Positions 43,348-51,293 of a DNA stretch of 64,000 nucleotides are shown here, piece by piece. Origin of the DNA: JANQTF01 sp041741415 (GTDB taxonomy: Bacteria > Bacteroidota > Bacteroidia > J057). The position numbers and the translations under genes are program-made. The stretch spans positions 1 through 64,000 of the forward strand of contig JBGSKC010000032.1 in the NCBI GenBank assembly GCA_041741415.1, read 5' to 3'. Below the pieces are notes generated by a model that did no database searches, was not told the origin of the DNA, and was given only the letters and a program-made list of their open reading frames with translations. Within the stretch, counting starts at the first letter, position 1. Each line of letters opens with the position of its first letter.

Positions 43348-45264
43348 ATGAGCAGCCACAGCCCGATCGAAATTTTACAGCAATACTGGGGCTATGCCTC
43401 CTTTCGCCCGCTGCAGGAAGACATCGTGCAGACGGTTGCCAATGGCCAGGACACCCTGGCCCTGCTGCCCACCGGCGGCGGCAAATCCATCTGCTTTCAG
43501 GTGCCGGGCCTCATGCTCGAAGGCCTGACCCTCGTGGTGTCGCCGCTCATTTCGCTCATGAAAGACCAGGTAGAGCGCCTCCAGCGCCTCGGCATCGCCG
43601 CCACTGCCATCACGAGCGACCTCAATACCTATGACATGGACCGCCGCCTTCAGGCAGCCATGGACGGGAAATACCGCTTCCTTTACGTTTCACCCGAGCG
43701 CCTCAAGTCGGACATGTTTCGCATGCGGCTGCCAGCCATGCCGGTGCGGCTCCTGGCAGTTGATGAGGCCCACTGCATCTCGCAGTGGGGCCACGACTTC
43801 CGGCCTGCCTACCGCGACATCGCCGACATTCGCCAGGTACATCCGCGCATTCCCATCATTGCCCTCACCGCTTCTGCTACCCGGCAAGTGCAGGAAGACA
43901 TCATCCGGCAACTTGGCCTGCGAAAGGTGAAACAGTTTACCCAGTCTTTTGCCCGACCCAACCTCCGCTATTTCGTGCTGGAAGAGGCCAGGGTGCTGGA
44001 ACGCATCATCGAAATTGCCCGGCGAACACAAGGCACCGGCATCGTGTATGCACGCACGCGCAAGGCCACCGAAGAGCTGGCTGAACACCTTCTCAAAGCA
44101 GGCATCCAGGCGGCGGCATACCACGGCGGGCTCACCAGTTCGCAGCGCCACCACACACAAAGCCAGTGGCAGGAGGGCCAGATTAGGGTTGTGGCAGCCA
44201 CCAACGCCTTTGGCATGGGCATCGACAAACCCGATGTGCGGTTTGTGTTGCATTATCACCTTCCTTCCGACCTCGAAAGCTATTACCAGGAAGCAGGAAG
44301 GGGAGGCCGTGATGGAAAAACGGCCCTGGCCATTGCTTTCCTGAACCCTGCAGACCTCCACACCCTGGAGCGATGGGTTTCGCAGCAACACCCCAGCTTT
44401 GAGGAGGTGCAGCATGTATATCAATTGATTGCCAACGAATATCACCTCACCCGCGAAGCACCCGCCCCCGAGCCCAGGTTGCTAGACGTGGCGGGCCTGG
44501 CCAAAAAAATCAATCACACGCCTGTTTCGCTGTACCGTTCTCTTCACATTTTGCATCAGGAAGGCCTGATCGACATGAGCGATGACCGCGACGACTATGC
44601 CTACGTGCAGGTGATGCTGAGTCCGGCCGACTTTTGGGCCTACAAGCAGCGGAACCCTGGGATGGAGCGGTTTCTGGATTTTTTGCTCAGAACCCTGGGC
44701 GGGGAGGTATATGTGAGAGAAACGCGTTTTTTGCCCTACCACTGGCAGGAAAAATTGCAGATCGAACCCTCGCAGTGGGAAAATCTGATTCAACGGCTCA
44801 CCCAGCAGAAAGTAATCCGGTATCAGCCGCCGAGGGCTCAACCCACGATCCGGTTTTTTATCGGGCGGCAACTTCTAAGTAAGGAGCTGCTGAACTGGCC
44901 TCGATATGAATTCCTGAAGGAAGAATCTGAGCGAAAGCTCCAGGCCATGCTGGCCTATGCCCGGCGACAGGATGCGTGCCGCAGCCAGTTGATTTCCAGC
45001 TATTTCGGGGAGAAAAACCCGGCAGCCTGCGGCGTTTGCGACGTGTGCATCGGGCGCTACAAAAGCGAAGTTGGCGACAAAGAATACCAACAGATCGAAC
45101 AGGCGCTCAAAGCACGCCTTCTGCAGGGAAGAATTGAATACAGAGCCTTGCTGCGCGAGGTGAGAACCGGCACGCTGGCGCAGCGGGAGAAAATTTTGCG
45201 TTACCTGCTGGACAAAGGCAGCGTGAAAGTGGACGAAGATGGCCTGCTTTTTCTGCCAAAATGA
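43348..45264 (+). CDS. recQ: ATP-dependent DNA helicase RecQ
   Basis: A 3'-5' SF2 helicase acting in recombination and fork repair. Motifs: Walker A PTGGGKS (41-47), DEAH in 'LAVDEAHCISQWGHDFRPAYRDI' (about 138-141), 'ALTASATRQV', 'GIVYARTRKATEELAEHL' and 'YQEAGRGGRDG'. The RQC zinc site is 'CRSQLISSYFGEKNPAACGVCDVC' (about 543-567). Length is 638 residues. Beyond about residue 590 the HRDC domain is weak or absent, leaving a short winged-helix-like tail. Confidence 0.95.
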   Translation: MSSHSPIEILQQYWGYASFRPLQEDIVQTVANGQDTLALLPTGGGKSICFQVPGLMLEGLTLVVSPLISLMKDQVERLQRLGIAATAITSDLNTYDMDRRLQAAMDGKYRFLYVSPERLKSDMFRMRLPAMPVRLLAVDEAHCISQWGHDFRPAYRDIADIRQVHPRIPIIALTASATRQVQEDIIRQLGLRKVKQFTQSFARPNLRYFVLEEARVLERIIEIARRTQGTGIVYARTRKATEELAEHLLKAGIQAAAYHGGLTSSQRHHTQSQWQEGQIRVVAATNAFGMGIDKPDVRFVLHYHLPSDLESYYQEAGRGGRDGKTALAIAFLNPADLHTLERWVSQQHPSFEEVQHVYQLIANEYHLTREAPAPEPRLLDVAGLAKKINHTPVSLYRSLHILHQEGLIDMSDDRDDYAYVQVMLSPADFWAYKQRNPGMERFLDFLLRTLGGEVYVRETRFLPYHWQEKLQIEPSQWENLIQRLTQQKVIRYQPPRAQPTIRFFIGRQLLSKELLNWPRYEFLKEESERKLQAMLAYARRQDACRSQLISSYFGEKNPAACGVCDVCIGRYKSEVGDKEYQQIEQALKARLLQGRIEYRALLREVRTGTLAQREKILRYLLDKGSVKVDEDGLLFLPK

Positions 45265-45353
45265 CCAGTAAGGGAGCAGGCTCCTGCCATCTGGGCAGCT
45301 TTGGGGATTCGGCACTTCATTCGCAACAAAGTGAATATTGATTATTCAACCCC

Positions 45354-45842
45354 ATGAAACTGACACGCTTTCACTCCCTGCCTTCCTCCGACGCCGAAGA
45401 ACTTGTTACCCAACTCGACTCCCTGCTGCTTGATTATCAGGTGTATGGGAACAATGTTCGCCGCCTTCACTGGGACCGCAAGCTGCGCCCCTGGCTTCAT
45501 TTGACGCCTAAACTTCACCTGCTTGACCGCAGCACCCAGGAAAACACCAGGCAGATCGCAGAACAACTCCTTGCCATGGGCCACACGCCCAGCATACCTG
45601 ATGCGCAGTTTGCCCTGGTAAGAAGCAAGGTGCAACCCATGCTGGCAGCTGATACTCCCAATGAAGCGATTACAGCCCTCATCCGGAGTACCTATGAATT
45701 GCTGGACCAGGTTCACGCCGTGTGGCAACTTGCCAATTCTATTCAGGAACCAGCCACCATGCAAATTCTCGGCAACCTGGCCATGCAGCTTCGCTTTGTG
45801 ATCCACGTGTTTCAGGGTTCCCGTTCTGTGATGAACAATTAA
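45354..45842 (+). CDS. Dps/ferritin-like protein with altered ferroxidase residues
   Basis: A 162-residue four-helix protein resembling Dps: 'LLLDYQVYGNNVRRLHW' and 'IAEQLLAMGHTPS' match the family layout. Of the usual inter-subunit ferroxidase ligands, H39 (in LHW) and E70 are kept, but by eye the second His is T51, the first Asp is H55 and the second Asp is R66. Iron oxidation would then be weakened or lost, leaving a structural or DNA-protective role. Residue matching was done without a computed alignment. The gene is convergent with the receiver-protein gene, with a 9-base gap. Confidence 0.65.
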   Translation: MKLTRFHSLPSSDAEELVTQLDSLLLDYQVYGNNVRRLHWDRKLRPWLHLTPKLHLLDRSTQENTRQIAEQLLAMGHTPSIPDAQFALVRSKVQPMLAADTPNEAITALIRSTYELLDQVHAVWQLANSIQEPATMQILGNLAMQLRFVIHVFQGSRSVMNN

Positions 45843-45851
45843 GCTGGCCAA

Positions 45852-46988
45852 TCAGGCTACGGGTTGGCGAGGTGCCCATTTGATGATGCTCTCCACCACC
45901 TGTTCCCGTTTGACGGGCTTCCAGATAATGTCTTTCATGCCAACTTCGAGGCACTGTTCCTGAATTTCTGGTTCGGCGCTGCCTGTGAAAGCAATGATGA
46001 CTGGCTGTTCCGACACAGGCAACTGCCTCAGGATTTCATAAGAAGCCTGAATGCCATCCATGATGGGCATTTGAATGTCCATGAAAATGAGGTCAAAACG
46101 CTCCTCCAGCGCCTTCTCCAGTGCCTCCCGGCCATTGCTTGCCAGGGCCACCTCGTATCCCGCCTTTTGGAAAAGCTTCATTACATACTTTTGATTGGCG
46201 GGGTGATCCTCTACCACCATGATTTTGGCGGGATATTGATCCGATAACAGGCTTTCCAGCTTGTCCTCCTCGTGTGCTTTTTTGCCAAGTGCAGGAGCTG
46301 TTTCGGTGTTGTGGGGAACCTGCATTTTCAAATCCCTTACCACTTGCTGGTGGCTGCGCTGCGCCTCCTGAATAACCCCCCGGCGATGAGCATATTCAGA
46401 GAGAAAACTGAGCAAGGGCTTCATGATGAGAAAAGATTCCAGGAAAAAGACTGGACCCAGCATGAAAAGCAACAAATAGTGAAAGGTGGAAAGCCAGGAC
46501 ATGGTGTTCTGGTGCGAATTGGCCAGCAAAGCCTGATATTGGAGCAGGGCATTCTCCCAGGCCTGGCGCTTTTCACGGATTTGGGCGGGAGCAAGCCCGG
46601 CTTCTACAGTTTCTGCCGCCCTGAGACTTTTGATCATTTCCCTCAGCGCGGGATCTGCAGCAGCAAACAATTGTGCCTCCGCCTCGCTGGTTTCGTTCAC
46701 AAACCCACGTCGGGCATCTCCTTTCTGAAGCGCTTCCCAGCCTTCTACCCACAAGGCAGCCAAATGGGCTCTTTCTTCCTCACCCGAAGCCTCTGCCAGC
46801 AATAACGAAGCTCTATAGGGCAGGTGCACCTGCTCCACCACCAGCCTGCTTTTGGCGACATAAGAGGCTGTCGATTGCCGGATCGTCCAGTGGGTCCAGC
46901 CAAGTGCAGCCAGTGTGATCAACCCCAGAAGCAGGACTATCCAATGAAAAGAAAGCAAGCGCCTGGCCGAATGGGAGTGGATCGTCAT
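45852..46988 (-). CDS. Membrane-anchored receiver-domain protein lacking a kinase core
   Basis: A 378-residue protein: membrane helix (about 13-31), extracytoplasmic region (about 32-165, helical and Glu/Ala-rich), second membrane helix (about 168-190), linker with coiled-coil character, then a CheY-like receiver (about 254-372). The receiver has the acidic pair E260-D261, phosphoacceptor D304 in 'FMDIQMPIMDG', T335 and K357. There is no HisKA/HATPase between sensor and receiver, so it must receive phosphate from another kinase or act as a membrane-tethered phosphate sink. No output domain is present. Confidence 0.82.
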   Translation of the reverse strand: MTIHSHSARRLLSFHWIVLLLGLITLAALGWTHWTIRQSTASYVAKSRLVVEQVHLPYRASLLLAEASGEEERAHLAALWVEGWEALQKGDARRGFVNETSEAEAQLFAAADPALREMIKSLRAAETVEAGLAPAQIREKRQAWENALLQYQALLANSHQNTMSWLSTFHYLLLFMLGPVFFLESFLIMKPLLSFLSEYAHRRGVIQEAQRSHQQVVRDLKMQVPHNTETAPALGKKAHEEDKLESLLSDQYPAKIMVVEDHPANQKYVMKLFQKAGYEVALASNGREALEKALEERFDLIFMDIQMPIMDGIQASYEILRQLPVSEQPVIIAFTGSAEPEIQEQCLEVGMKDIIWKPVKREQVVESIIKWAPRQPVA

Positions 46989-47158
46989 GGAGTTTTCTGT
47001 TTAATTCAAAACTCAGAAAATACCACCGGATGAAAAAGGCTGTTTGGCCGGGTTTCTTTCGTTTCGGTCGCTGCCTGACCTCCATTTTGTCTTTTCCGAT
47101 GTCAGAAGCGGGATGTCAGACGGGAGCGGGGTCATGGCGACGGACAAGGCTGGCCGCC

Positions 47159-47290
47159 TGATGGCGAGCAGGCTGATTCATACAGGCCAGGCGGATGCCG
47201 AATACCCAACCACTGGATTGAAGATCTGAAAATCCGTACGTTTGGATTGGTTTGAGTTTCCCAGGCGGCACCAGCACCAACGAAGTCCAG
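47159..47290 (+). pseudogene. Remnant of a nucleotidyltransferase 3' end plus partner-gene start
   Basis: The DNA closely follows 1180-1305. It encodes 'HTGQADAEY', then after a one-base deletion 'NHWIEDLKIRTFGLV' and a stop at 47253-47255, matching the end of the intact protein ('DTGQADAEYLHYWIDDLKIRTFGLL'). The next codons ('SFPGGTS') correspond to the partner's 'SLPRDTS', after which similarity stops. The 5' part and the catalytic GS/DxD region are missing. Confidence 0.85.
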
Positions 47291-47653
47291 CCCCACGCAA
47301 CGGTCTATCCCTCTTTCGTCATGGATAACCTCAGCTATCCCTACACCGGAATATGACAGGATATGGTGACTATTTTTTGGCCTCTGTATTATTTCCACAC
47401 GAAGATTTACGATTTTTATGTAGGGAAAGAAGATGATTTAGTCGCTCCTAAACAACCCCAAAATCGCCCCTCACAGCTAGTAAGCGCAGAAAAAGGGAGC
47501 CAAAACGCTGGGATATCCCCCGGAAATGTGCGATATTCAGGAGAAATCCGGAGGACAGAACGATGGACTGAGCCTGCAAAACATCCCAATCAGTCGCAAC
47601 ACAAGGCTATACTCATCCTCTCCGGATCATCACCCCTTCAGAACTCACTGGCG

Positions 47654-47845
47654 ATGCGTAACACAATCTCTCAAGCTCAGTTGGAAGTGTGGGAATGGAA
47701 AGAAAAAGCTGCTGGCAGCCTGTCCCATTTGCCCACCATGGCTGAAAAGATCGCCGAGATCAGACGGCGGACACAACGCGCTGCAGCTATCCTCAACAGC
47801 CAGCTTCCTGCGGGTGAACAGATTATTCCGCCTCGTCGGCCATGA
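47654..47845 (+). CDS. Small hypothetical protein in the decayed locus
   Basis: A 63-residue ORF starting MRNTISQAQLEVWEWKEKAAG, with amphipathic helices and a Pro/Arg end. The opening resembles small 'VWEWKEK' proteins that I have seen near toxin-antitoxin-type genes, but this is a weak recollection. A longer in-frame start at 47363 gives a non-protein-like extension. It may be a surviving antitoxin-like gene or a chance ORF. Confidence 0.4.
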   Translation: MRNTISQAQLEVWEWKEKAAGSLSHLPTMAEKIAEIRRRTQRAAAILNSQLPAGEQIIPPRRP

Positions 47846-47898
47846 GAACGGCTCGTTGCTATCCTTGTCCTGAGCCCGGCCCCGCCAGGCTTGGGGCC

Positions 47899-47978
47899 AG
47901 CCTCCCGTCGGCAGGCGTATTTTCCTCGTCGTAAAAAGAAGCCGGGCCAGTACGAGTATTCCAACCCTCATGAGGGTT
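47899..47978. repeat. 80-bp dispersed repeat, copy B
   Basis: Same orientation as 1646-1725, with about six mismatches in 80. It lies about 640 bases after the pseudogene stop; copy A lies about 370 bases after the intact gene stop. Confidence 0.75.
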
Positions 47979-48112
47979 CGCCCGCTACCCCCACCCCACG
48001 TCACTCACCGCCAAAAAAAACTTCAAAAAGCCGGGTCGGTGCTGTGTGGATTTCAGGAAGAATTTATCTCTTTTGACAAATCCATTCCAATCCACTTCCA
48101 ATTTTCCCTTTC

Positions 48113-49150
48113 ATGAAATCCTCGCTTCTACTCCCATTGTTGCTGCTCTGCAGTTGGTTCGCCCATGCCCAGGAAATCAAGCCTGTTTCTGAGATTTTCA
48201 AAATAATGGAGGCTTCCAGGATCGGCTATCAACTGGACATCAACGACGAGAAAAAGTATCCCCAACCCGAGCGGGTCAGGCTGTTCAACACCACCTACAC
48301 CATCACCGATGCGGAAGGCCGGGTGGAAATTTTTACCTTCCAGCCCGGCCCGGAGGTGGACAGCCTCTTCAACCGGGCCGAAGCCTTGTTCCAGGAAAAG
48401 CGCTTCGCCCAGGCACGGGACCTTTATCAGCAGATTTATGAACTCGACAGCACCTTTACCAAGGTCCTGCCCTACATTGCCCAAACCTATGGCATCCAGG
48501 GCGACCTGCGGCGGGCGAAGGAATTCTATGCTCTGGCTTTGGTCAAAAACCCCACCGACTACTTCGCCCACTGGATGCTCGCAGACATCTTCCGGATGTC
48601 CGGCCAGCCCGATGAGGCGCTCCGCCAGCTGGTGTTTGCTCACCTGTTCAATAGAAACCACCTTGGCATTCAGGAAGACCTTCGCAAAACGCTCGAAGCC
48701 CGCAAAATCATCCTGCCTGAATGGCAGTTTGAACCGCAGATGGAAATGGCCCAGACCGGTGCCCAGTCGGTGCAACTGGTTGCCTCCACTGCCTGGCTGC
48801 CATATGCCATTGCTAAGGCTGTATGGGATTATGAACCAGGCTACCAGGAAGCTTACGGAGCATCCGAAAATGATTTCTCCGTCCTCGGTGCAGCTGAGGC
48901 ACTCGGTGCTCTCCTCGACGGCAACCGGGAAAACAAAAAGTTTCTCAAAACTCCGATGATGAAGACCTTGCAGGCCTCCCTCGACGACAAGCAACTGCTC
49001 GGATTTATCGTGTATGAGATGCTGCTTCCACAGTATCCCGCTGCGGCCAAAAGACTGGATACCAAACAATTCTATGCAGCCGCAGAGTATTTGCTCCAGG
49101 TCCGCTGCACTGGCAAAACGATCAGTTTTGAATCGCTGCTGCCAGAGTAA
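48113..49150 (+). CDS. Secreted TPR-containing protein
   Basis: A 345-residue protein with a signal peptide (to about 'WFAHAQ') and at least three TPR helices pairs at about 80-185 ('FNRAEALFQEKRFAQARDLYQQIYEL', 'LPYIAQTYGIQGDLRRAKEFYALAL'). The C-terminal half is helical with no recognised domain. It probably acts in the periplasm as an interaction scaffold. It stands alone, convergent with the aspartate kinase gene (7-base gap). Confidence 0.7.
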   Translation: MKSSLLLPLLLLCSWFAHAQEIKPVSEIFKIMEASRIGYQLDINDEKKYPQPERVRLFNTTYTITDAEGRVEIFTFQPGPEVDSLFNRAEALFQEKRFAQARDLYQQIYELDSTFTKVLPYIAQTYGIQGDLRRAKEFYALALVKNPTDYFAHWMLADIFRMSGQPDEALRQLVFAHLFNRNHLGIQEDLRKTLEARKIILPEWQFEPQMEMAQTGAQSVQLVASTAWLPYAIAKAVWDYEPGYQEAYGASENDFSVLGAAEALGALLDGNRENKKFLKTPMMKTLQASLDDKQLLGFIVYEMLLPQYPAAAKRLDTKQFYAAAEYLLQVRCTGKTISFESLLPE

Positions 49151-49157
49151 GCCGCAC

Positions 49158-50414
49158 CTATTTCACGATAAACAGCTTGTTGTCGTGCTGCTGCACCATC
49201 ACTGCGTCCACGGCTTCCTTCAGGTCTTTTACAGTGAAATTGATGATGGTGTGGAGCTTCAGCCCGGTCTGCATTTCGACCTCAAACTTGTCCAGCAACA
49301 GGGATTCAAAATCCCTGTTCTGTGGCTTGTCGTCCACGCAGAGCATCAGGGAAATCGCCGAATTCTGAACCAGGTTGAGCTTTACGCCCGATTTGTAGAG
49401 CTGGTCAAACACTTCGCGGATCAGGAGTTCTTCCATGAAGGAGAAGTCCTTGGGGCGAATGCGCAGGTAGGCCTGGTCCTTTTTCAGGATGTAGGAGGTC
49501 ACCTGCACCGGGTTGGTTTCCTGGCTGATCACCGTGCCAGGGGCATCCATGTCGAGGAAGCTCTTGACGTGAAGGGGAATCTGCCTGTTAAAGATGGGCT
49601 TGATCGTTTTGGGGTGAATGACGGTGGCGCCATAAAAGGTCATTTCCACCGCTTCTTCATAGGAGAGCTTGTCGAGCTTGATTGTTTCCTGGCGAATGCG
49701 GGGGTCGCCGTTGAGCACGCCGGGTACGTCTTTCCAGACTGTAAGGCTGTCGGCCCCGAGGCAATGGGCAAAAATCGAGGCGGTATAGTCGGAGCCTTCG
49801 CGGCCTAATGTCGTTGTTTTATCGTCGATTGTGGAGCCAATGAAGCCCTGCGTGATGATGATGTTGCCGGGCTGGAGTTGTGGTGCCACTTCCCGGCTTA
49901 TGTTTTGTTCTGTTAGGCTCCAGATCACGCCGGCCTGCTTGTGGTTGGCGTCAGTTTTGACGAGTTGCCGCGCGTCTGTCCAGAGTGCTGCCTCGCCTTC
50001 CTGAACCAGGTATCCGGCCACGATGACGGTGGAGAGAATTTCGCCGTAGGACACAATGCGGTCATAGGTTCTGGGCGGAAATTCTTCGAGCAGGAGAATT
50101 CCCTTCACGATGCGCTCCACTTCTTCGAGGAGGGAATCCACCCTGCTGAGCACCGGCCCGCTGTCTTTGCCGGAGAATAAACCCTCGATCATGTTGTGAT
50201 GGAAGCGTTTGATGTTGGCAAACTGCTCAAGAGCTTCCTGTCCGCGCCCGTCGCGGGCGAGGTGAGCGAGATTTTCGAGGTGGTTGGTCGTTTTGTCGAT
50301 CGCCGAAATCACCACCAGCATGGGCTTGGCGGTAAAGCGCTTCAGAATCCTGACCACATTGCGGATGGCGTCGGGGTTTTTGACCGAGGCACCGCCAAAT
50401 TTCATCACGAGCAT
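49158..50414 (-). CDS. Aspartate kinase
   Basis: Phosphorylates aspartate, the entry step to lysine, threonine, methionine and diaminopimelate. 'MKFGGASV' at the N-terminus is the KFGG nucleotide-binding motif; 'VSYGEILSTVIVAGYL', 'GFIGSTIDDKTTTLGREGSDYTAS' and 'VWKDVPGVLNGDPR' are diagnostic. The C-terminal ~130 residues form the ACT regulatory pair. At 418 residues it is monofunctional. The frame opens at 50444, but the Met at 50414 fits the family start. Confidence 0.93.
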   Translation of the reverse strand: MLVMKFGGASVKNPDAIRNVVRILKRFTAKPMLVVISAIDKTTNHLENLAHLARDGRGQEALEQFANIKRFHHNMIEGLFSGKDSGPVLSRVDSLLEEVERIVKGILLLEEFPPRTYDRIVSYGEILSTVIVAGYLVQEGEAALWTDARQLVKTDANHKQAGVIWSLTEQNISREVAPQLQPGNIIITQGFIGSTIDDKTTTLGREGSDYTASIFAHCLGADSLTVWKDVPGVLNGDPRIRQETIKLDKLSYEEAVEMTFYGATVIHPKTIKPIFNRQIPLHVKSFLDMDAPGTVISQETNPVQVTSYILKKDQAYLRIRPKDFSFMEELLIREVFDQLYKSGVKLNLVQNSAISLMLCVDDKPQNRDFESLLLDKFEVEMQTGLKLHTIINFTVKDLKEAVDAVMVQQHDNKLFIVK

Positions 50415-50626
50415 GATCGGCAGAGTTGGGAATGGATTTGGCAAAAAAAGCGGGGCAAATGTAGCATTTTTTTAAAAGATCACCGAAATGAAGAATGATC
50501 GGCAGGCTTCGGGGAGAGGATATTCCATGCAATCAATCTGATGCGCCCGGCAGCATTGGCCGGAGCGGAACAAATCCGTTACAGGCGCAGGAGGAAAAAG
50601 CAGCATGACCTTCAGTCTGGGAAGAA

Positions 50627-51088
50627 TCAAAGATCTTCAGGGGTATGCTCGAGTGGTGACAGTTGGAGGATTGCTTCCCTTTCCAGAATGGAGGCAAGGG
50701 TGGCACCTTTCAGGAGCATGACTGTCTGGTTTCGGACCTGTAAAAACACATCCCTGATCCCGCAGGTGGTTTCTTCTTTGCATTCCTCACACCGTTCATA
50801 GAAGCGGTAGGTAACACAGGGCAGCAGGGCAATGGCACCATCCAGGAGCCTGACTATGTCAGCGAGGTTAATCTCTTGCGGCTCTTTTTTGAGAAAATAA
50901 CCACCGTGAGGCCCTTTTCGGCTATTGACGATTCCGGCCCGCTTCAGTTCGAGCATGATGGCCTCCAGGAACTTATGGGGAATGAGCTCAGCTTCCGCGA
51001 TCTGCACAACCGGCCTCGGCGGGTTTCCGGGGTCTTTAGCCAGATGAAGCAGAGCCTTGATCGCATACTTGGCCTTTTTCGAAAGCAT
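50627..51088 (-). CDS. Rrf2-family transcriptional regulator
   Basis: A 153-residue winged-helix regulator: 'MLSKKAKYAIKALLHLAKD' and 'VVQIAEAELIPHKFLEAIMLELKRAGIVNSRKGPHGGYFL' are the Rrf2 DNA-binding domain. Four Cys at 91, 100, 103 and 109 sit where IscR/NsrR-type members bind an Fe-S cluster, though the spacing differs. The frame is open to 51313; the Met at 51088 matches the family. It is divergent from a TonB-dependent receptor, with two palindromes in the shared region, so it likely controls that gene in response to iron, redox or NO. Confidence 0.88.
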   Translation of the reverse strand: MLSKKAKYAIKALLHLAKDPGNPPRPVVQIAEAELIPHKFLEAIMLELKRAGIVNSRKGPHGGYFLKKEPQEINLADIVRLLDGAIALLPCVTYRFYERCEECKEETTCGIRDVFLQVRNQTVMLLKGATLASILEREAILQLSPLEHTPEDL

Positions 51089-51205
51089 AGGAGAATGAAT
51101 CAATCCACAAAGTAAACAAAAAACCCCGTCGAAACTGCCAGTCTGCCGGTTAAGGCCTTCAGGGCAGCGGATGGCGTAGGAATAAAGCCCAAAAAATATA
51201 AAACA

Positions 51206-51228
51206 TATCCTATCGGATTTGTAGGATA
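51206..51228. promoter_or_regulatory. Palindrome 1, candidate Rrf2 operator
   Basis: TATCCTA (51206-51212) and TAGGATA (51222-51228) are perfect inverted arms around 9 bases. The right arm sits just after the -33 box of the TonB-receptor promoter. It shares the CCTA...TAGG core with palindrome 2. Confidence 0.6.
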
Positions 51229-51248
51229 AAAATTCAGGCCTATCTTTG
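51218..51248 (+). promoter_or_regulatory. Consensus Bacteroidota promoter of the TonB receptor gene
   Basis: -33 TTTG (51218-51221), a 19-base spacer, and -7 TATCTTTG (51241-51248), an exact fit to TTTG-N19-TAnnTTTG. The transcript would start near 51253-51255, about 40 bases before the ATG at 51294. Confidence 0.8.
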
Positions 51249-51253
51249 TATAA

Positions 51254-51270
51254 CCTACTAAACAGGTAGG
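51254..51270. promoter_or_regulatory. Palindrome 2, candidate Rrf2 operator at the start site
   Basis: CCTAC (51254-51258) and GTAGG (51266-51270) flank 7 bases. The site covers the predicted transcription start, so a bound protein would repress. Confidence 0.55.
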
Positions 51271-51293
51271 ATTTATAGACTAAGTTACCGGCT

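Larger units (their letters stand above)
46989..48112. other. Gene-poor region with a decayed nucleotidyltransferase locus
   Basis: About 1.1 kb. It contains a remnant of the nucleotidyltransferase/partner pair (47159-47290), a possible 63-codon ORF (47654-47845) and copy B of the 80-bp repeat (47899-47978). Otherwise it has no coding structure. The layout copies that of 0.75-1.73 kb. Confidence 0.7.
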
